In this document: positions 36,211-48,479 of the stretch, one piece after another
How the letters are laid out: each line of letters starts with the position of its first letter
Position numbering within the stretch: position 1 is the first letter of the stretch
The notes under the pieces: generated by a model
The model's database searches: none
Seen by the model: the letters and a program-made list of their open reading frames with translations, nothing else
What the model was told of the DNA's origin: nothing
Made by a program: the position numbers and the translations under genes
NCBI GenBank assembly: GCA_003508835.1
Contig: PUFA01000680.1
Location: forward strand, 1 to 64,000
Length of the DNA: 64,000 nucleotides
Direction of reading: 5' to 3'
DNA from: Eonycteris spelaea
Lineage: Eukaryota; Chordata; Mammalia; Chiroptera; Pteropodidae

Positions 36211-37362
36211 CTGAGAAACATGACAAATCAGAGTACTGTAGACCTGTCACTGGCAGACCACCACAGGGAAATTAGCAATAATTTATTCACAGTTGCTCAG
36301 AAGACACTCCTGAAGCCAAGGAGACTTAGGAAGATCGTGCTGCTTGGTGTGCACATAAACCCCCACGAGACAGATCTAGAGGGTGAATACCTTAATTTAA
36401 TAGAGACATTATAGAAACGCAGCAAAGCACACTGACTGCATCTGGTCTCCCAGATTCCAAACTCATTGAGAAGCTGCTTGCTGTGATGTTATCGTCCTAA
36501 TTCTTAACTTCTGGGGAACAGAGCTTGAGGTGTAACCCCAAATCTGACAGATTCTGACAGTGCTACGTGGAGCCTCCACTTGTAGAATCTTAGAGGGAAC
36601 CAGAAGCTTGTGGACCCTATGTGTGCCTGTCGCACCAATGGCCACCCCCAGTCAGCTGTTAGATCCAACTACAGCTGCCCTAGGCTGCGTGACCACTGGG
36701 GCCCCCCGATCATGATGGGCTGTGTGTGGGAGCCGGTTGGCACTTGCAGGCATGGCCACAGATTCTGAAGCTCCCTTGCTCTGTGACTGATGACCCTGTG
36801 GCAGAGTGGTCAGTACAGGACAGTGCTCAAGAGCATCAACATAGGGACCCACACCTCAGTCACAGTATGCCTCTTCACGGAGGAGGTCAAAAGTTTGGGC
36901 CATTCCTCACTGCACGACTTCCATCTGAGGAGATGGATTACTTAACAAACCTCCAGATACAGTCGGGTGCGGAAAGAAGGAGTTGTTAATAAGGTCAGTG
37001 TACGGTAGCGATGAGGTTTCTTTAGAAGGTGACAGCATGTCTTGTGTTGTGTGAGTGGGTCAATCTCCTGAGAAAACACAATCTCATGCAGACTCACACT
37101 CACAATCACACCACACAGACACTTAAAACCCCCAAATGTCTAAAACACGAACTTCAACCTATGTATTATCCTCGCTTCTGAGGGCTAAAAACAGACCAGA
37201 GAACTTTCTTGTATGACCACTTTCTTTCATTACACCCCAAACTCTCATCCCAGGCCAGGATTGCAGAACCAGGGGGGCTTCCAGACCAAATCGGCAAGAA
37301 AGGCCCACCTTCTTAAGCACTTAGCTTTATCGTCAGCAAGGGAGTGATGAAACAATACGTAC

Positions 37363-37386
37363 CTTTTTCACCGGTCTGTCGTTCGC
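37363..37386 (-). pseudogene. A-type microexon, array unit 2, 24 nt
   Basis: Splice sites '...tgacag|' and '|gtacgtatt' are intact, but one C of the CCC run is gone, so the exon is 24 nt and would shift the following frame. Confidence 0.4.
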
Positions 37387-37844
37387 CTGTCATGGGAGAA
37401 AGGAAAACACTGTGAGGATCATATACCCCTGGACACTATTTGCTCAGGCCTTCTGTTCTCTTGATGACTTGAGGACACCAGATGGAAACAGTGCCAGAGT
37501 CTACGACCACAAGAGAAAATGCACAGAACACCTGTGGGAAAGCTTGAGCTCTTCGGAAGCTGTCTCAAGCCCCTTTGATGTGGCAGTGCCAGAATTCTTT
37601 GTTCTCGGAGGAAACTGTTCTGCAGAGGACACTGCTTATGACCCTACAGCCTGTACGTAATTCTGTCCTTTTGAATGCCCTCTTGAATCAGCTCTCAGGT
37701 GGTCGTAGACTCTCATTTGGCATTTGCCCACCGAGTACCTTGTCTCTATTACCTAGCAGGTACATGCTCACATTTTCAGATTGTAATTTCATTGAAAAAG
37801 AACTAAAGCAACCTTTCCATTTCGAGGGTGGAAGGCCTTCTCAC

Positions 37845-37915
37845 CTTGAGGTCAGATGGGATGTCCGCACTGGAATGCCACTTATGAAGCTGCTGCACCC
37901 CGGTGGTAGCGGGAG
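37845..37915 (-). CDS. B-type exon, array unit 2
   Basis: 71 nt, identical in splice sites and open phase-1 frame to array unit 1 (PATTGVQQLHKW...). Its A partner is one base short. Confidence 0.35.
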
Positions 37916-39363
37916 CTAGGGGGACACAGAGTCACTGTCAGTTATTGCTGATGCTGCTCAGCACTGTCTCAGAGCGCTCTGCGCAATGTCGTTGTGGGGC
38001 TAGAGAATGGAAGTGGGTGTCGAACAGCATGGACAGAGCATCTTCAGGGACATTTTCATTGGCAGATAAAAAAAAGGCCAAGGAAAGAAGCAGGCAAGAA
38101 AGAGAAACAGAGCCTTTGACGGTCTAGCTCAAGGGAATCTAATCCATCAAATAGCATCTCAGTTGCATGCTGTGTTTCAATGACAGCCTTCTCATTCCTC
38201 CTGCCCTTCTGAAAACCTGAACAAATTCCCTCCTCTTCTAATGTACAAGACCACTTCAGCATCCATGTGTTCATACATGACGCTAGTGTCTTCAACATGT
38301 ATAATATTGGACATTTTACTTTTATTGTGATGGACTTTACATCATATTTCTGCTGCTTTTAATCATCTGTGACTGTATCGGTCAGTAGCATTGATGACAT
38401 TCATAGCCTTGTGGACCCAACACTGCTGTCTAGATCCAAAACTTTTCTAGGAATAAATCACTCTGCCTTCATCCTCCTTCCAGCCCTTGCAATTTCTGTT
38501 TTTCTGACTCTAGATAGAAAATTCTGGAACTGGGCTTTTTCAGAAACCTCATAGGTGTGGAATCATAAATGGCTGTCCTTCTGTGCAGGCCTGATATCAT
38601 TATGCTGAACATTTTTCCAAGGTCTGTCCATGGTGTAGCCTGTGTTAAAATCTGATTATTTTTACGGCAGAATAGTATCCCACGAGGTGCATACATTATA
38701 TTTGATCCACTCATCCTTTGGTGGACTTCGGGGTTCTTTCCATCTGGCTATTGTGAATAATGCCATTATGAACACTGGTGTCTGATACACTACTGGTAAT
38801 ACGAGAAGTTATGATCCTGTGAAAGTCACAGAACGCCACAGCACCAAGTGTGAATTTTAATGGAATTTACAGACTTTGAATTAATAAAAATGAACTGATA
38901 TTTTTTCACTCATTGTAACAAATATATCCCATAAATATTAGAGGTTTTGCATAGGGGTAACTGGTGGGATAGGATGTGAGTGTATTCTGTATTATCTCGT
39001 CTACTTTCATGTGAATGTAAACCTGTCTAAGTAAACCTGTCTAAATAAACCTGTCTATTGATTTTGACAAATCTGACACATAGTATCAGGGAGAGATCTC
39101 CTCAGATAATGTTGCAAAAACAGCTAATGTATGAACCCGTCTGAGAGACGTGTTTACTATTAAACGTGAACCACATCGTGAGTTGTCAGAGCATCCTGAC
39201 CTCCATGGTGACAGCACCACAGATGGACTGAATACACGTGTATCTCCAACCACGAACTAAACTAATTCATGGCTTAGTATTTTTACAATTTATGGGTGAC
39301 TTAAATACAAGACACGGAAGACATTTTCTTGAAGTATCTTAGCTAGCATTATTTTCACAGTAC

Positions 39364-39468
39364 CTTCATCTGGATCATACGTATAGACGATGGCATCTGT
39401 TGAGAAGCAGACTCTTCTGTCGCCCTCCCTCTTTGATTCAAGAGAATCATCCTCCTCATCACAACACC
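39364..39468 (-). CDS. C-type acidic exon, array unit 2 (105 nt)
   Basis: Full length and open: CCDEEDDSLESKREG then DRRVCFSTDAIVYTYDPDEG, with intact AG and GT. Differences from the other copies are amino-acid substitutions, not breaks. Confidence 0.45.
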
Positions 39469-40613
39469 CTGAGAAACACATGACAAATCAGAGTACTGTA
39501 GACATGACGCTGGCACACAACCACAGGGAAGTTAGCAATAATTTATTCACAGTTGCCAGAAGACACTCCTGAAGCCAAGGGAGACTTAGGAAGATCGTGC
39601 TGTTTGGCATGCACATAAACCCCCACGAGACAGATCTAGAGGGTGAATACCTTAATTTAATAGAGACGTGATAGAAACGCAGCAAAGCACACTGACTGCA
39701 TCTGGTCTCCCAGATTCCAAACTCATTGAGAAGCTGCTTGCTGTGATGTTATTCGTCCTAATTCTTAACTTCTGGGGAACAGAGCTTGAGGTGTAACCCC
39801 AATCTGACAGATTCTGACAGTGCTACGTGGAGCCTCCACGTTGTAGAATCTTAGGGGAACCAGAAACTTCTGAACCTTACGTGTGCCTGTTGCACCAATG
39901 GACCCCAGTCAGCTGTTAGATCCAACTACAGCTGCCCTAGGCTGCGTGACCACTGGGGCCCCCCGATCATGATGGGCTGTGGTGGGAGCGGTTGGCACTT
40001 GCAGGCATGGCCACAGATTCTGAAGCTCCCTTGCTCTGTGACTGATGACCCTGTGGCAGAGTGGTCAGTACAGGACAGTGCTCAAGAGCATCAACATAGG
40101 GACCCACACCTCAGTCACAGTATGCCTCTTCACGGAGGAGGTCAAAAGTTTGGGCCATTCCTCACTGCACGACTTCCATCTGAGGAGATGGATTATTAAC
40201 AAACCTCCAGATACAGTGGGTGCGGAAAGAAGGAGTTGTTAATAAGGTCAGTGTACGGTAGCGATGAGGTTTCTTTAGAAGGTGACAGCATGTCTTGTGT
40301 TGTGTGAGTGGGTCAATCTCCTGAGAAAACACAATCTCACGCAGACTCACACAATCACACCACACAGACACTTAAAACCCCCAAATGTCTAAAACACCAA
40401 CTTCAACCTATGTATTATCCTCGCTTCTGAGGGCTAAACAACAGACCAGAGAACTTTCTTGTATGACCACTTTCTTTCATTACACCCCAAACTCTCATCC
40501 TCAGGCCAGGATTGCAGAACCAGGGGGGCTTCCAGACCAAATCGGCAAGAAAGGCCCACCTTCTTAAGCACTTAGCTTTATCGTCAGCAAGGGAGTGATG
40601 AAACAATACGTAC

Positions 40614-40637
40614 CTTTTTCACCGGGTCTGTCGTTGC
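40614..40637 (-). pseudogene. A-type microexon, array unit 3, 24 nt
   Basis: Splice sites intact. The missing base (a G or T after the first GC) differs from the one lost in unit 2, so the two 24-nt forms arose separately. Confidence 0.4.
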
Positions 40638-41100
40638 CTGTCATGGGAGAAAGGAAAACACTGTGAGGATCATATACCCCTGGACACTATTTGCTCAGGC
40701 CTTCTGTTCTCTTGATGACTTGAGGACACCAGATGCGAAACAGTGCCAGAGTCTACAACCACAAGAGAAAATGCACAGAACACCTGTGGGAAAGCTTGAG
40801 CTCTTCATGGAAGCTGTCTCAAGCCCCTTTGATGTGGCAGTGCCAGAATTCTTTGTTCTCGGAGGAAACTGTTCTGCAGAGGACACTGCTTATGACCCTA
40901 CAGCCTGTACGTAATTCTGTCCTTTTCGAATGCCCTCTTGAATCAGCTCTCAGGTGGTCGTAGACTCTCATTTGGCATTTGCCCGCCGAGTACCTTGTCT
41001 CTATTACCTAGCAGGTACATGCTCACATTTTCAGATTGTAATTTTATTGAAAAAGAACTAAAGCAACCTTTCCATTTCGGAGGGTGGAAGGCCTTCTCAC

Positions 41101-41171
41101 CTTGAGGTCAGATGGGATGTCCGCACTGGAATGCCACTTATGAAGCTGCTGCACCCCGGTGGTAGCGGGAG
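41101..41171 (-). CDS. B-type exon, array unit 3
   Basis: 71 nt, acceptor '...cccctag|', donor '|gtgagaagg', phase-1 frame open and the same as in units 1 and 2. Confidence 0.35.
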
Positions 41172-42609
41172 CTAGGGGGACACAGAGTCACTGTCAGTTA
41201 TTGCTGATGCTGCTCAGCACTGTCTCAGAGCGCTCTGCGCAATGTCGTTGTGGGGCTAGAGAAAGTGGAAGTGGGTGTCGAACAGCATGGACAGAGCATC
41301 TTAGGGGACATTTTCATTGGCAGATTTAAAAAAAAAAAAAGGCCAAGGAAAGAAGCAGGCAAGAAAGAGAAACAGAGCCTTTGATGGTCTAGCTCAAGGG
41401 ATTCTAATCCGTCAATAGCATCTCAGTTGCATGCTGTTTCAGTGACAGCCTTCTCATTCCTCCTGCCCTTCTGAAAACCTGGCCAAATTCCCTCCTCTTC
41501 TAATGTACAAGACCATTTCAGCACCCATGTGTTCATACATGACGCTAGTGTCTTCAACATGTATAATATTGGACATTTTACTTTTATTGTAAGGAACTTT
41601 ACATCATATTTCTGCTGCTTTTAATCATCTGTGACTATATCGGTCAGTAGCATTGATGACATTCATAGCCTTGTGGACCCAACACTGCTGTCTAGATCCA
41701 AAACTTTTCTAGGAATAAATCACTCTGCCTTCATCCTCCTTCCAGCCCTTGCAATTTCTGTTTTTCTGACTCTAGATAGAAAATTCTGGAACTGGGCTTT
41801 TCAGAAACCTCATAGGTGTGGAATCATAAATGGTTGTCCTTCTGTGCAGGCCTGATATCATTACGCTGAACATTTTTCCAAGGTCTGTCCATGGTGTAGC
41901 CTGTGTTAAAATCTGATTATTTTTACGGCAGAATAGTATCCCACGAGGTGCATACATTATATTTGATCCACTCATCCTTTGGTGGACTTCGGGGTTCTTT
42001 CCATCTGGCTATTGTGAATAATGCCATTATGAACACTGGTGTCTGATACACTACTGATAATACGAGAAGTTATGATCCTGTGAAAGTCACAGAATGCCAC
42101 AGCACCAAGTGTGAATTTTAAGTGGAATTTACAGACTTTGAATTAATAAAAATGAACTGATATTTTTTCACTCATTGTAACAAATATATCCCATAAATAT
42201 TAGAGGTTTTGCATAGGGGTAACTGGTGGGGTAGGATGTGAGTATATTCTGTATTATCTTGTCTACTTTCATTTCAATGTAAACTTGTTCCAAGAAACGT
42301 CTGTTCATTTTGACAAATCTGACACATAATATCAGGGAGAGATCTATTCAGATAATGTTGCAAAACAGCTAATGTATGAACCCGTCTTAGAGGCGTGTTT
42401 ACTATTAAACGTGAACCACATCGTGAGTTGTCAGAGCATCCTGACCTCCATGGTGACAGCACCACAGATGAACTGAATACACGTGTATCCCCAGACACGA
42501 AATAAAAGAATTTCATGGCTTAGCGTTTCTACAAATTATGGGTGACCTGAATACGAGACACTGAAAAAATTTTCTTGAAGTATCTGAGCTAACATTATTT
42601 TCACAGTAC

Positions 42610-42714
42610 CCTCGTCTGGATCATAAGTATGGACGGTGGCACCCGTTGAGAAGCAGCCTCTTCTGTTGCCCTCCCTCTTTGATTCAAGAGAATCATCCTC
42701 CTCATCACAACACC
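42610..42714 (-). CDS. C-type acidic exon, array unit 3 (105 nt)
   Basis: Full length, AG and GT intact, open in phase 1: CCDEEDDSLESKREG then NRRGCFSTGATVHTYDPDEG. It is the first C exon met by a transcript entering the array from higher coordinates. Confidence 0.45.
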
Positions 42715-42939
42715 CTGAGAAATGCATGACAAATCAGAGTACTGTAGACCTGTCACTGGCAGACCACCACAGGGAAATTAGCAATATTATTCACAGTTTC
42801 CCAGAAGACCCCCCGTAAGCCAAGGTAGACTTAGGAAGATCGTGCAGTTTGGCGTGCACGTAAAACCCCCAATGAGACAGATCTAGAGGGCGAATACCTT
42901 AATTTAATTAAGACATCATAGAAACACAACAAATCACAG

Positions 42940-43160
42940 TGTGTGGTCACCTAAGTTCTAATGGCATTTAGAAGCTTCATCTCCCAAGGAAACCCTTGCA
43001 GACAGCTTGGGACCTCAGCACCCTCTTCTGTGATGAGCAAATGTTTTCATGGTCTATTCGTTACTATTACCTGATGAGGCTAAAAGTGATTGAATACAAG
43101 TAAAGCTTCAGAAAAATAAGTGACCAGTGCCAAGTCATTGCTCTGTAAGTGTCCAGTTAG
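42940..43160 (+). repeat. MIR SINE
   Basis: Sense MIR: 'gtggtcacctaagttctaat' through 'acctgatgaggctaaaagtg' to 'agtgaccagtgccaag'. It forms the outer edge of the delta array. Confidence 0.6.
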
Positions 43161-43189
43161 TAGTGCAAGTACAAGCTAGATGTTTAAGT

Positions 43190-44480
43190 GGTTACATCCA
43201 GAGGGGACTGGGATAACTTCACAGCAAGGGAAGGTTGGAAGGTTAATTTCATTATTTCCATAGTGGTGATGTTTTCTGTCTCATGGGGAGTAGCTGTTGT
43301 CATCTTCCTGAGTGCCCATAACAATCCTACAGCTGGAGAGGCAAAGCAGGAGCTGAGACCATACTTTACAGTGAAGATCACAGAAATTTAGAGAGATTAA
43401 GCAACTTGCCCAGAGTCACGAGTGTGATCAGTGATGGGTTTGGGGTACGAACGTGTTTGGTGTCCTGAGGACAGAGGCCCAGAACCCCTCTGAAACGTGA
43501 CTCCATTCCCTGCATGCCTGAAGCAAGCTCTCCCCTCACTGTCTCGCTGAATGCTGCCCCCCTCCCCGAGGTTTCTCTGGAGAGAGGTGATGCCCTGGAA
43601 AAGGACGCTAAGCCACCACAGTCCAAATGTGTCACACAGTTTGGCTCCTACCTTTCTTCTCTGACCCCACATCCGACACTTCCCTCGATCACAGCCCCCA
43701 GTGGACTAGGGACGTCCTGACCTGTGGCCGTCCTCCCGCAGCGTCAGCCCACAGTCAGCTGCCTCACTCTGAGACTTCCCCATGCCAGGGGACTCCCCTG
43801 GGTCACCAGTGGTCTGGGTGACTCTCAAGCCAACTCAGAACATTCTGAACCAACTGCCATATGACAACATTCTAAAACTTAACTTCCCTTTCATGACCCA
43901 TACTGGATGTGAAGTTGATGTCCAGATCCAAGGATGTGATTTTTTTGTGTGATTTAATGAATTAAGGCTGAAAGCTCCACTATTTGCTGACTATTGTTTT
44001 GAGCAACCGCCTGAGCAGCCTGAGTTAAGGCCTGGCTGACAGTGGACTCTGACTGCTCTGGCTCTGAGTGTGCACCTTCCCTGCCCAAATCCTTCTTCAA
44101 CAAATTCTGCCTCTGCTACTGCCTCCTCCAACCCTAGACCACATGGTGGCAGTGGATAGAGTCCCATTTCCTCTGAGAGGAATCTCTCCTTAGGCAGCCT
44201 GTGACCCGAAACCAGGACCCTCGCAGAGAACCACCAAGCCCTCCTAATCTATGTCACCCAGTGCTTATTCCACCTACTCGAAGGCTCTGTCCCATCTCAC
44301 CAGTCTCCCAGGCAGCACCAAACCCAGTGGTCCTGTCTGTATCACCCCATGGACATGCCCCATGAAATCCTAGTTTCTCTCCTTTCTAAAACCTCTGGTT
44401 TAGACTGCTTATGTTTGGCTCCTATTTTGGCATCCACGTTCTGAGGAGTTGACCTGTAATTCCCCTTTCTGCAATAAAGC
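43190..44480. repeat. Copy 3 of the MIR-bearing ~1-kb repeat
   Basis: Opens with an antisense MIR (43,370-43,460: 'gattaagcaacttgcccaga'). It continues with sequence shared with 3.7-4.3 kb and 5.4-6.5 kb. It ends with 'ctgcaataaagctcccaacc', which looks like a polyadenylation signal in an LTR-like context. It may be an old LTR that includes a MIR, or a segmental copy. Confidence 0.55.
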
Positions 44481-44499
44481 TCCCAACCTGAAGTAGTGT

Positions 44500-45650
44500 A
44501 GATGTTTTTTCTCTGGATCTATTCTCTAGAGATGAGGATGAAGCATTCATTAGGGACTCTTACATGGTTCTAAATTTAGGAAAATAGTTAAGACAGCCCA
44601 CTTGAGAGAAGGATCAGAAATATCAATTGAGTAATACTATAAAACTATAAAGACACTTACAACTCTGTAGTCAAAATGAGAGTGTTGGCAATGGTTTTAA
44701 AAACGACGAACATATTTTTAGTCAAGTATAACCAGCCCCTTCGAAGGAGCAGCATTCAGAAGATGGATATGAACGTACCTCCACAACAGTTAAAATTTCC
44801 CATCTCAGGGTCTCAAGCAGTGAGTATCTTAGACCTTCTCACCTTCTCCCTCTCAACTCACAGAGTGACAGTTGTAACTGAAGGCAAGAAGGGCATCATC
44901 GCATTACCATGGTGACAGGTCATGTCACAGAACTTTCAGCGTGAACACACGCTGCACACTCTGGGTCCAACTGCTGCTTTTGAGACACGTGTGTTTCCAT
45001 GGACAAGAGTGGCATTTAAGAGAATTAAAACAGAAAACATGTTTTCTTTCCAAAATTGAACACCAAGCCCCCACATTGTTATTCTCTTTCTGAAAACATG
45101 ATATATGAGAGAAAGTGACTTCCCCAAGCAAATATAGTTGATAGTGAGAATTTCAGGGTAATTAGATCAAATCTAACAAGCTGACTGTATAAAGTGTTTC
45201 TATTTTGATTACTGTATGATTCCCACCCATTTCTACTACTCCTGAGTCACCAGACATTTCTAGAAAAACAACTGAAAATGTGTTCCACATCGATTAAAAA
45301 GCAACTTTAGTAGAAATCAGTTTTAAAAGTTGCATTTCTCTCTAAGCATACAACTATGTTATATAAATCCTATCATTCTCTAAATCTATATTCCTAATCT
45401 ATATACCTAATTAAATCCATATACTTAATTATTGCTCAGTCTCTGTGAATTCATGGAATAATTTTATGTCAATGTGTGTATTGGAGACTGGTTATTCACT
45501 GAGCAAATAAGAATAAAGAATCACTATATTTTAATAGTGGGTTTGGTGAAAGTATATAATCAATGCTTTTGTAAATGAAAATTTTAGATGACCAGAGACT
45601 CTAGAATTCAATGTGTGTTCTGGCTCATATTGTGGACCGATCACATCCAT
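44500..45650. other. No gene seen
   Basis: AT-rich unique DNA. The 79-codon plus ORF at 44,676-44,915 has no supporting feature. Confidence 0.5.
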
Positions 45651-45659
45651 TCTTATGAT

Positions 45660-45890
45660 AACGTGGTAAACACTTGCCATAGGAATGTAAGGAACCAGGC
45701 CCTAAATATGAAGTAAGTGACAATTTTAGGATATAGATGAGAGATTAGCCATATTTAAAACAAAATGTCTACTTTTCAAGGTATGTTACACTATAATGCA
45801 AATCATTGCTGACTTACAGCTAAATTCTTTAATAAATCAAACAGGTCATTGATGAGGTATAAAAACTACAATTAATCTAGATAAAGTCAC
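45660..45890. repeat. Local duplicate of 15.86-16.09 kb
   Basis: Shares 'acaattttaggatatagat' and 'gaggtataaa' contexts with the edge of block A. Confidence 0.55.
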
Positions 45891-45899
45891 TTGCTCAGG

Positions 45900-47070
45900 T
45901 TCTCTAGGCCTGTAAGTGAAGCTGAGGAGTTTATACAGCAGGTGTGGCCACATAAATACATGGTACCTGCTAGGGCCGGCCAGGTGTCGTGGAAGGACTG
46001 GGAGAGCCAGCCCCTGGGCAGGCCCAAGGCAAGGTCACAGGGCAGGCATGACTGGGTGGGGGTCAGGGCAGCACTGTGGTGGAACAGTATGTTTGGAGGG
46101 GAGCAGTGACTCCCTGCTGCTCAGAGGCCCTCACCTAAGCCTGCTCAATCCCCAGAGACCAGGACAACTCTCCCAAGAGACCCCTCCTTTCTTGGATTCT
46201 TTCAGAACTGAATGTGAGATGTGGCAGCACCAGGGGCCACCTGCAAAGATGGGGCCTACCCAGCAATCAGCTAAGATGAGGAGGGGGGAGCTAAGATGTG
46301 AGGCCTGCTGCAGTCCAAAGGGTTGGGAATGAGGGAAGGAGCCAGTGTGAAGCATAATTTGTGGAAACATCCCTTCAGTGCTAATGTGTCTGTGCCAGCA
46401 GCAGTGGGGTCTCTACCCAATCGGGCCCAGGAGGTACACCCACGCAAGGAGCATTGGGAACAAGGGAAAAAGCAGAATTGATGCTAAAATACAGTAAAAG
46501 GCTAGAGTGCCTCCCTGGTCCTAGAGAAAGTGTGTGGGACTTGGGATGAGAAGGTCACTCTATAGGACCTAGTCCCATGTTCACTGGCTGGGCAGCTATG
46601 CGTAATTCATCCACATTCACAAGCCTCCCTTTTCTCAGAACTCAAATAAGTAAATTATGGATTCTTTTCTTGTTATCTGTCCAATCAAAATACTGTGAGG
46701 AGAATGAAAAACCCTACTCAGATTTGAGATCTATTATTAAATAAAGTGGTCGTGGACCCCATGATAAGGATTATGAAACACGATTTCGTTCATTTAGAAC
46801 TATGTGAACATTTTCCTTAATGGTGCTGGCAATTTTCCCTGGCTTATTGAGGTGTACTTGGTATTTATTACATGGCATAATTTTAAGGTTTACAATTTGA
46901 CAAACACGCACCAGTATTATAAAGATTATATATAGGTTCTGTTTCTGGTTCCTGGCACAGGGCTTGAAATACTGTAGAACTTCCTGAGTGACGAAATTGA
47001 CTTTGTTATTCCACAAGGTGGCTCACGGGGGGATGCTGGATGGCTACAAGATGGGGCCCAAAGGCCAGCT
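45900..47070. other. No gene seen
   Basis: A GC-richer 400-bp stretch with overlapping ORFs (for example 138 codons at 45,916-46,332) followed by AT-rich DNA. No domain, no splice context and no paralogue. Confidence 0.45.
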
Positions 47071-47079
47071 GCACGATCA

Positions 47080-47600
47080 GATGTTGGTGACATTGGAGCC
47101 TAACTGACCTCTGTGCAGGGGAGGGAGCCGGACACTACCTTCAGTCACATGGCCAGTGCTATTAATAATCACGCCTACATAATGACACCCCAATTAAAAC
47201 TCTGAACAGCAGTGGTCAGTGGACCATCCAGGTCGGTGAACACACAGTCATCCCGCAAGGGTGACAAGCTAGGGCCCACAGTGAGAGGGCATGGACGCTC
47301 TGCATCCAGAATCCTCGTAGGCCTCACCTGGGTGCCACTTCTATAATAAATTGAAATGGTAAGGATAGTGCTTCAATAGGAAAATGAATCATGTCCAAGA
47401 AATCACTGAATATGAGGGGTGGTGGAAACCCCTGAACGTGCAGCCCGGATGTCATCAGTGTGCGTGAATGCAGGACCGTCTGGTGGAGCTTTGCACTGAG
47501 CTTGTGGGATCTGGTGCTATCACTGGGTGGCTAGCATCAGAATCATACTGCAATATGGCCCAGTGTGACAGAAATGGTACAGGTAGTGTCAGAAGCATGG
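47080..47600 (+). mobile_element. Ancient ERVL-like LTR fragment
   Basis: 'aataatcacgcctacataat' with 'gacaccccaattaaaactct', 'gagagggcatggacgctctg', 'tataataaattgaaatgg' and 'ggtggtggaaacccctgaac' follow the order of an old ERVL-type LTR with its U5. I am not sure of the exact family. Confidence 0.5.
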
Positions 47601-47766
47601 GATTCATTAGAGGGATCCTGACTTTCTGAGACATCTGCATTGGTAAGAGAAAGGATGAAAGGGTGAGGACTGAGGATTTTTGATTCCTGACTGGCTGCGA
47701 AGACACCCATGGTAAGAAACAGCAGCTCTGTTCCAATCATTTGCTCAAGTTAAAGTAACCAATAAA

Positions 47767-48471
47767 TGCCGGAGACCAGCTCCAGACAATTCCAGGGCTG
47801 AAGGATACGTGGAGTCAGAGAAGGAAAAACGACAGGCAGCGAGCCTTGATGCAAGGCTGTTTATTTTTTTATCTCCCTGAAAATGTAGAGGTGCAGGGGT
47901 TTTAAGCCCAAAATCCCATTCTTCATTCTGTCTAAACACAAAGGTCTATGTTTCTTCTAATCACTACTTGTCAACTCACAGGTTAGTTGCATAAGCGGGG
48001 TTACAGAAGCAGAAAGCTTGTTTAGAATGTTATGTTGCTATAATCAAAGGTCCACGTGCCCATGGCAATGGTCAAACAGTAATTTCTAGTAAGAATCATT
48101 ATTTCAGCTACCACACCCCCTTCCCCCGCCCCGCAGCCTTTGTGGGCCTAACAGGGGCTTTCCACGTAAGCACTGACACAACGGCCCACTCACAAAGTAA
48201 ATCTTGCTCTCTCCTCTGATCAAGTTGTTTGATGAATTCCTATTACTCATATTTCTTTGTGCCCTCTTCTTGGAAAAGTTGCCCTTCTCCCTAACGCCCC
48301 CCTCCTCTCCCAAGGACGGAACAGCAATCAAAAGCAATGCACAAATTCCCAATAGAGACAATGCAGAGGTAAGCAACGAGCACAGATGACTCTAGCGTCA
48401 CTTGCTTTGCAAGCGACGCTTCACTCCGGCTGCGACTGTGTCAAACAGCTTGAGGTCTGTGGCCTGCGGCA
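47767..48471 (-). mobile_element. Solo LTR, class II ERV, copy 2
   Basis: 705 bp, same family and orientation as copy 1. Ends TGCCGCAGG (minus-strand 5') and CTCCGGCA. AATAAA (plus-strand TTTATT) at 47,860-47,865. The flanking hexamers are AATAAA and CGTAAA, which match at only four of six positions. This could mean an aged duplication or an LTR formed by recombination between different insertions. Confidence 0.9.
48104..48376 (-). other. U3 ORF of LTR copy 2 (90 codons)
   Basis: Counterpart of the ORF in LTR copy 1, nearly identical over the first 80 residues and diverging at the C-terminus through an indel. The signal-like hydrophobic start is conserved. Confidence 0.35.
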
Positions 48472-48479
48472 CGTAAAAT

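Larger units (their letters stand above)
34100..42900 (-). repeat. Tandem array of three ~3.25-kb delta units
   Basis: Corresponding points recur at a constant period. B exon starts are at 34,601, 37,845 and 41,101. A exon starts are at 34,132, 37,363 and 40,614. C exon starts are at 36,106, 39,364 and 42,610. Spacings are 3,231-3,258. Each unit carries an antisense L1 3' fragment and B, A, D-relic and C exons; the first two also carry the MIR fragment, which the last leaves for a different MIR near 42.94 kb. The same period is seen in block A (10,739 to 13,985 is 3,246). Unit 1 joins beta-type sequence at its low-coordinate end. Confidence 0.95.

Noticed and set aside
45916..46332. 138-codon plus ORF
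   Set aside because: No domain, no splice context, no paralogue.
31663..48471. The two same-family LTRs as ends of one provirus
   Set aside because: The 15.4 kb between them is host cassette array and other repeats with no gag, pol or env; they are separate solo LTRs.
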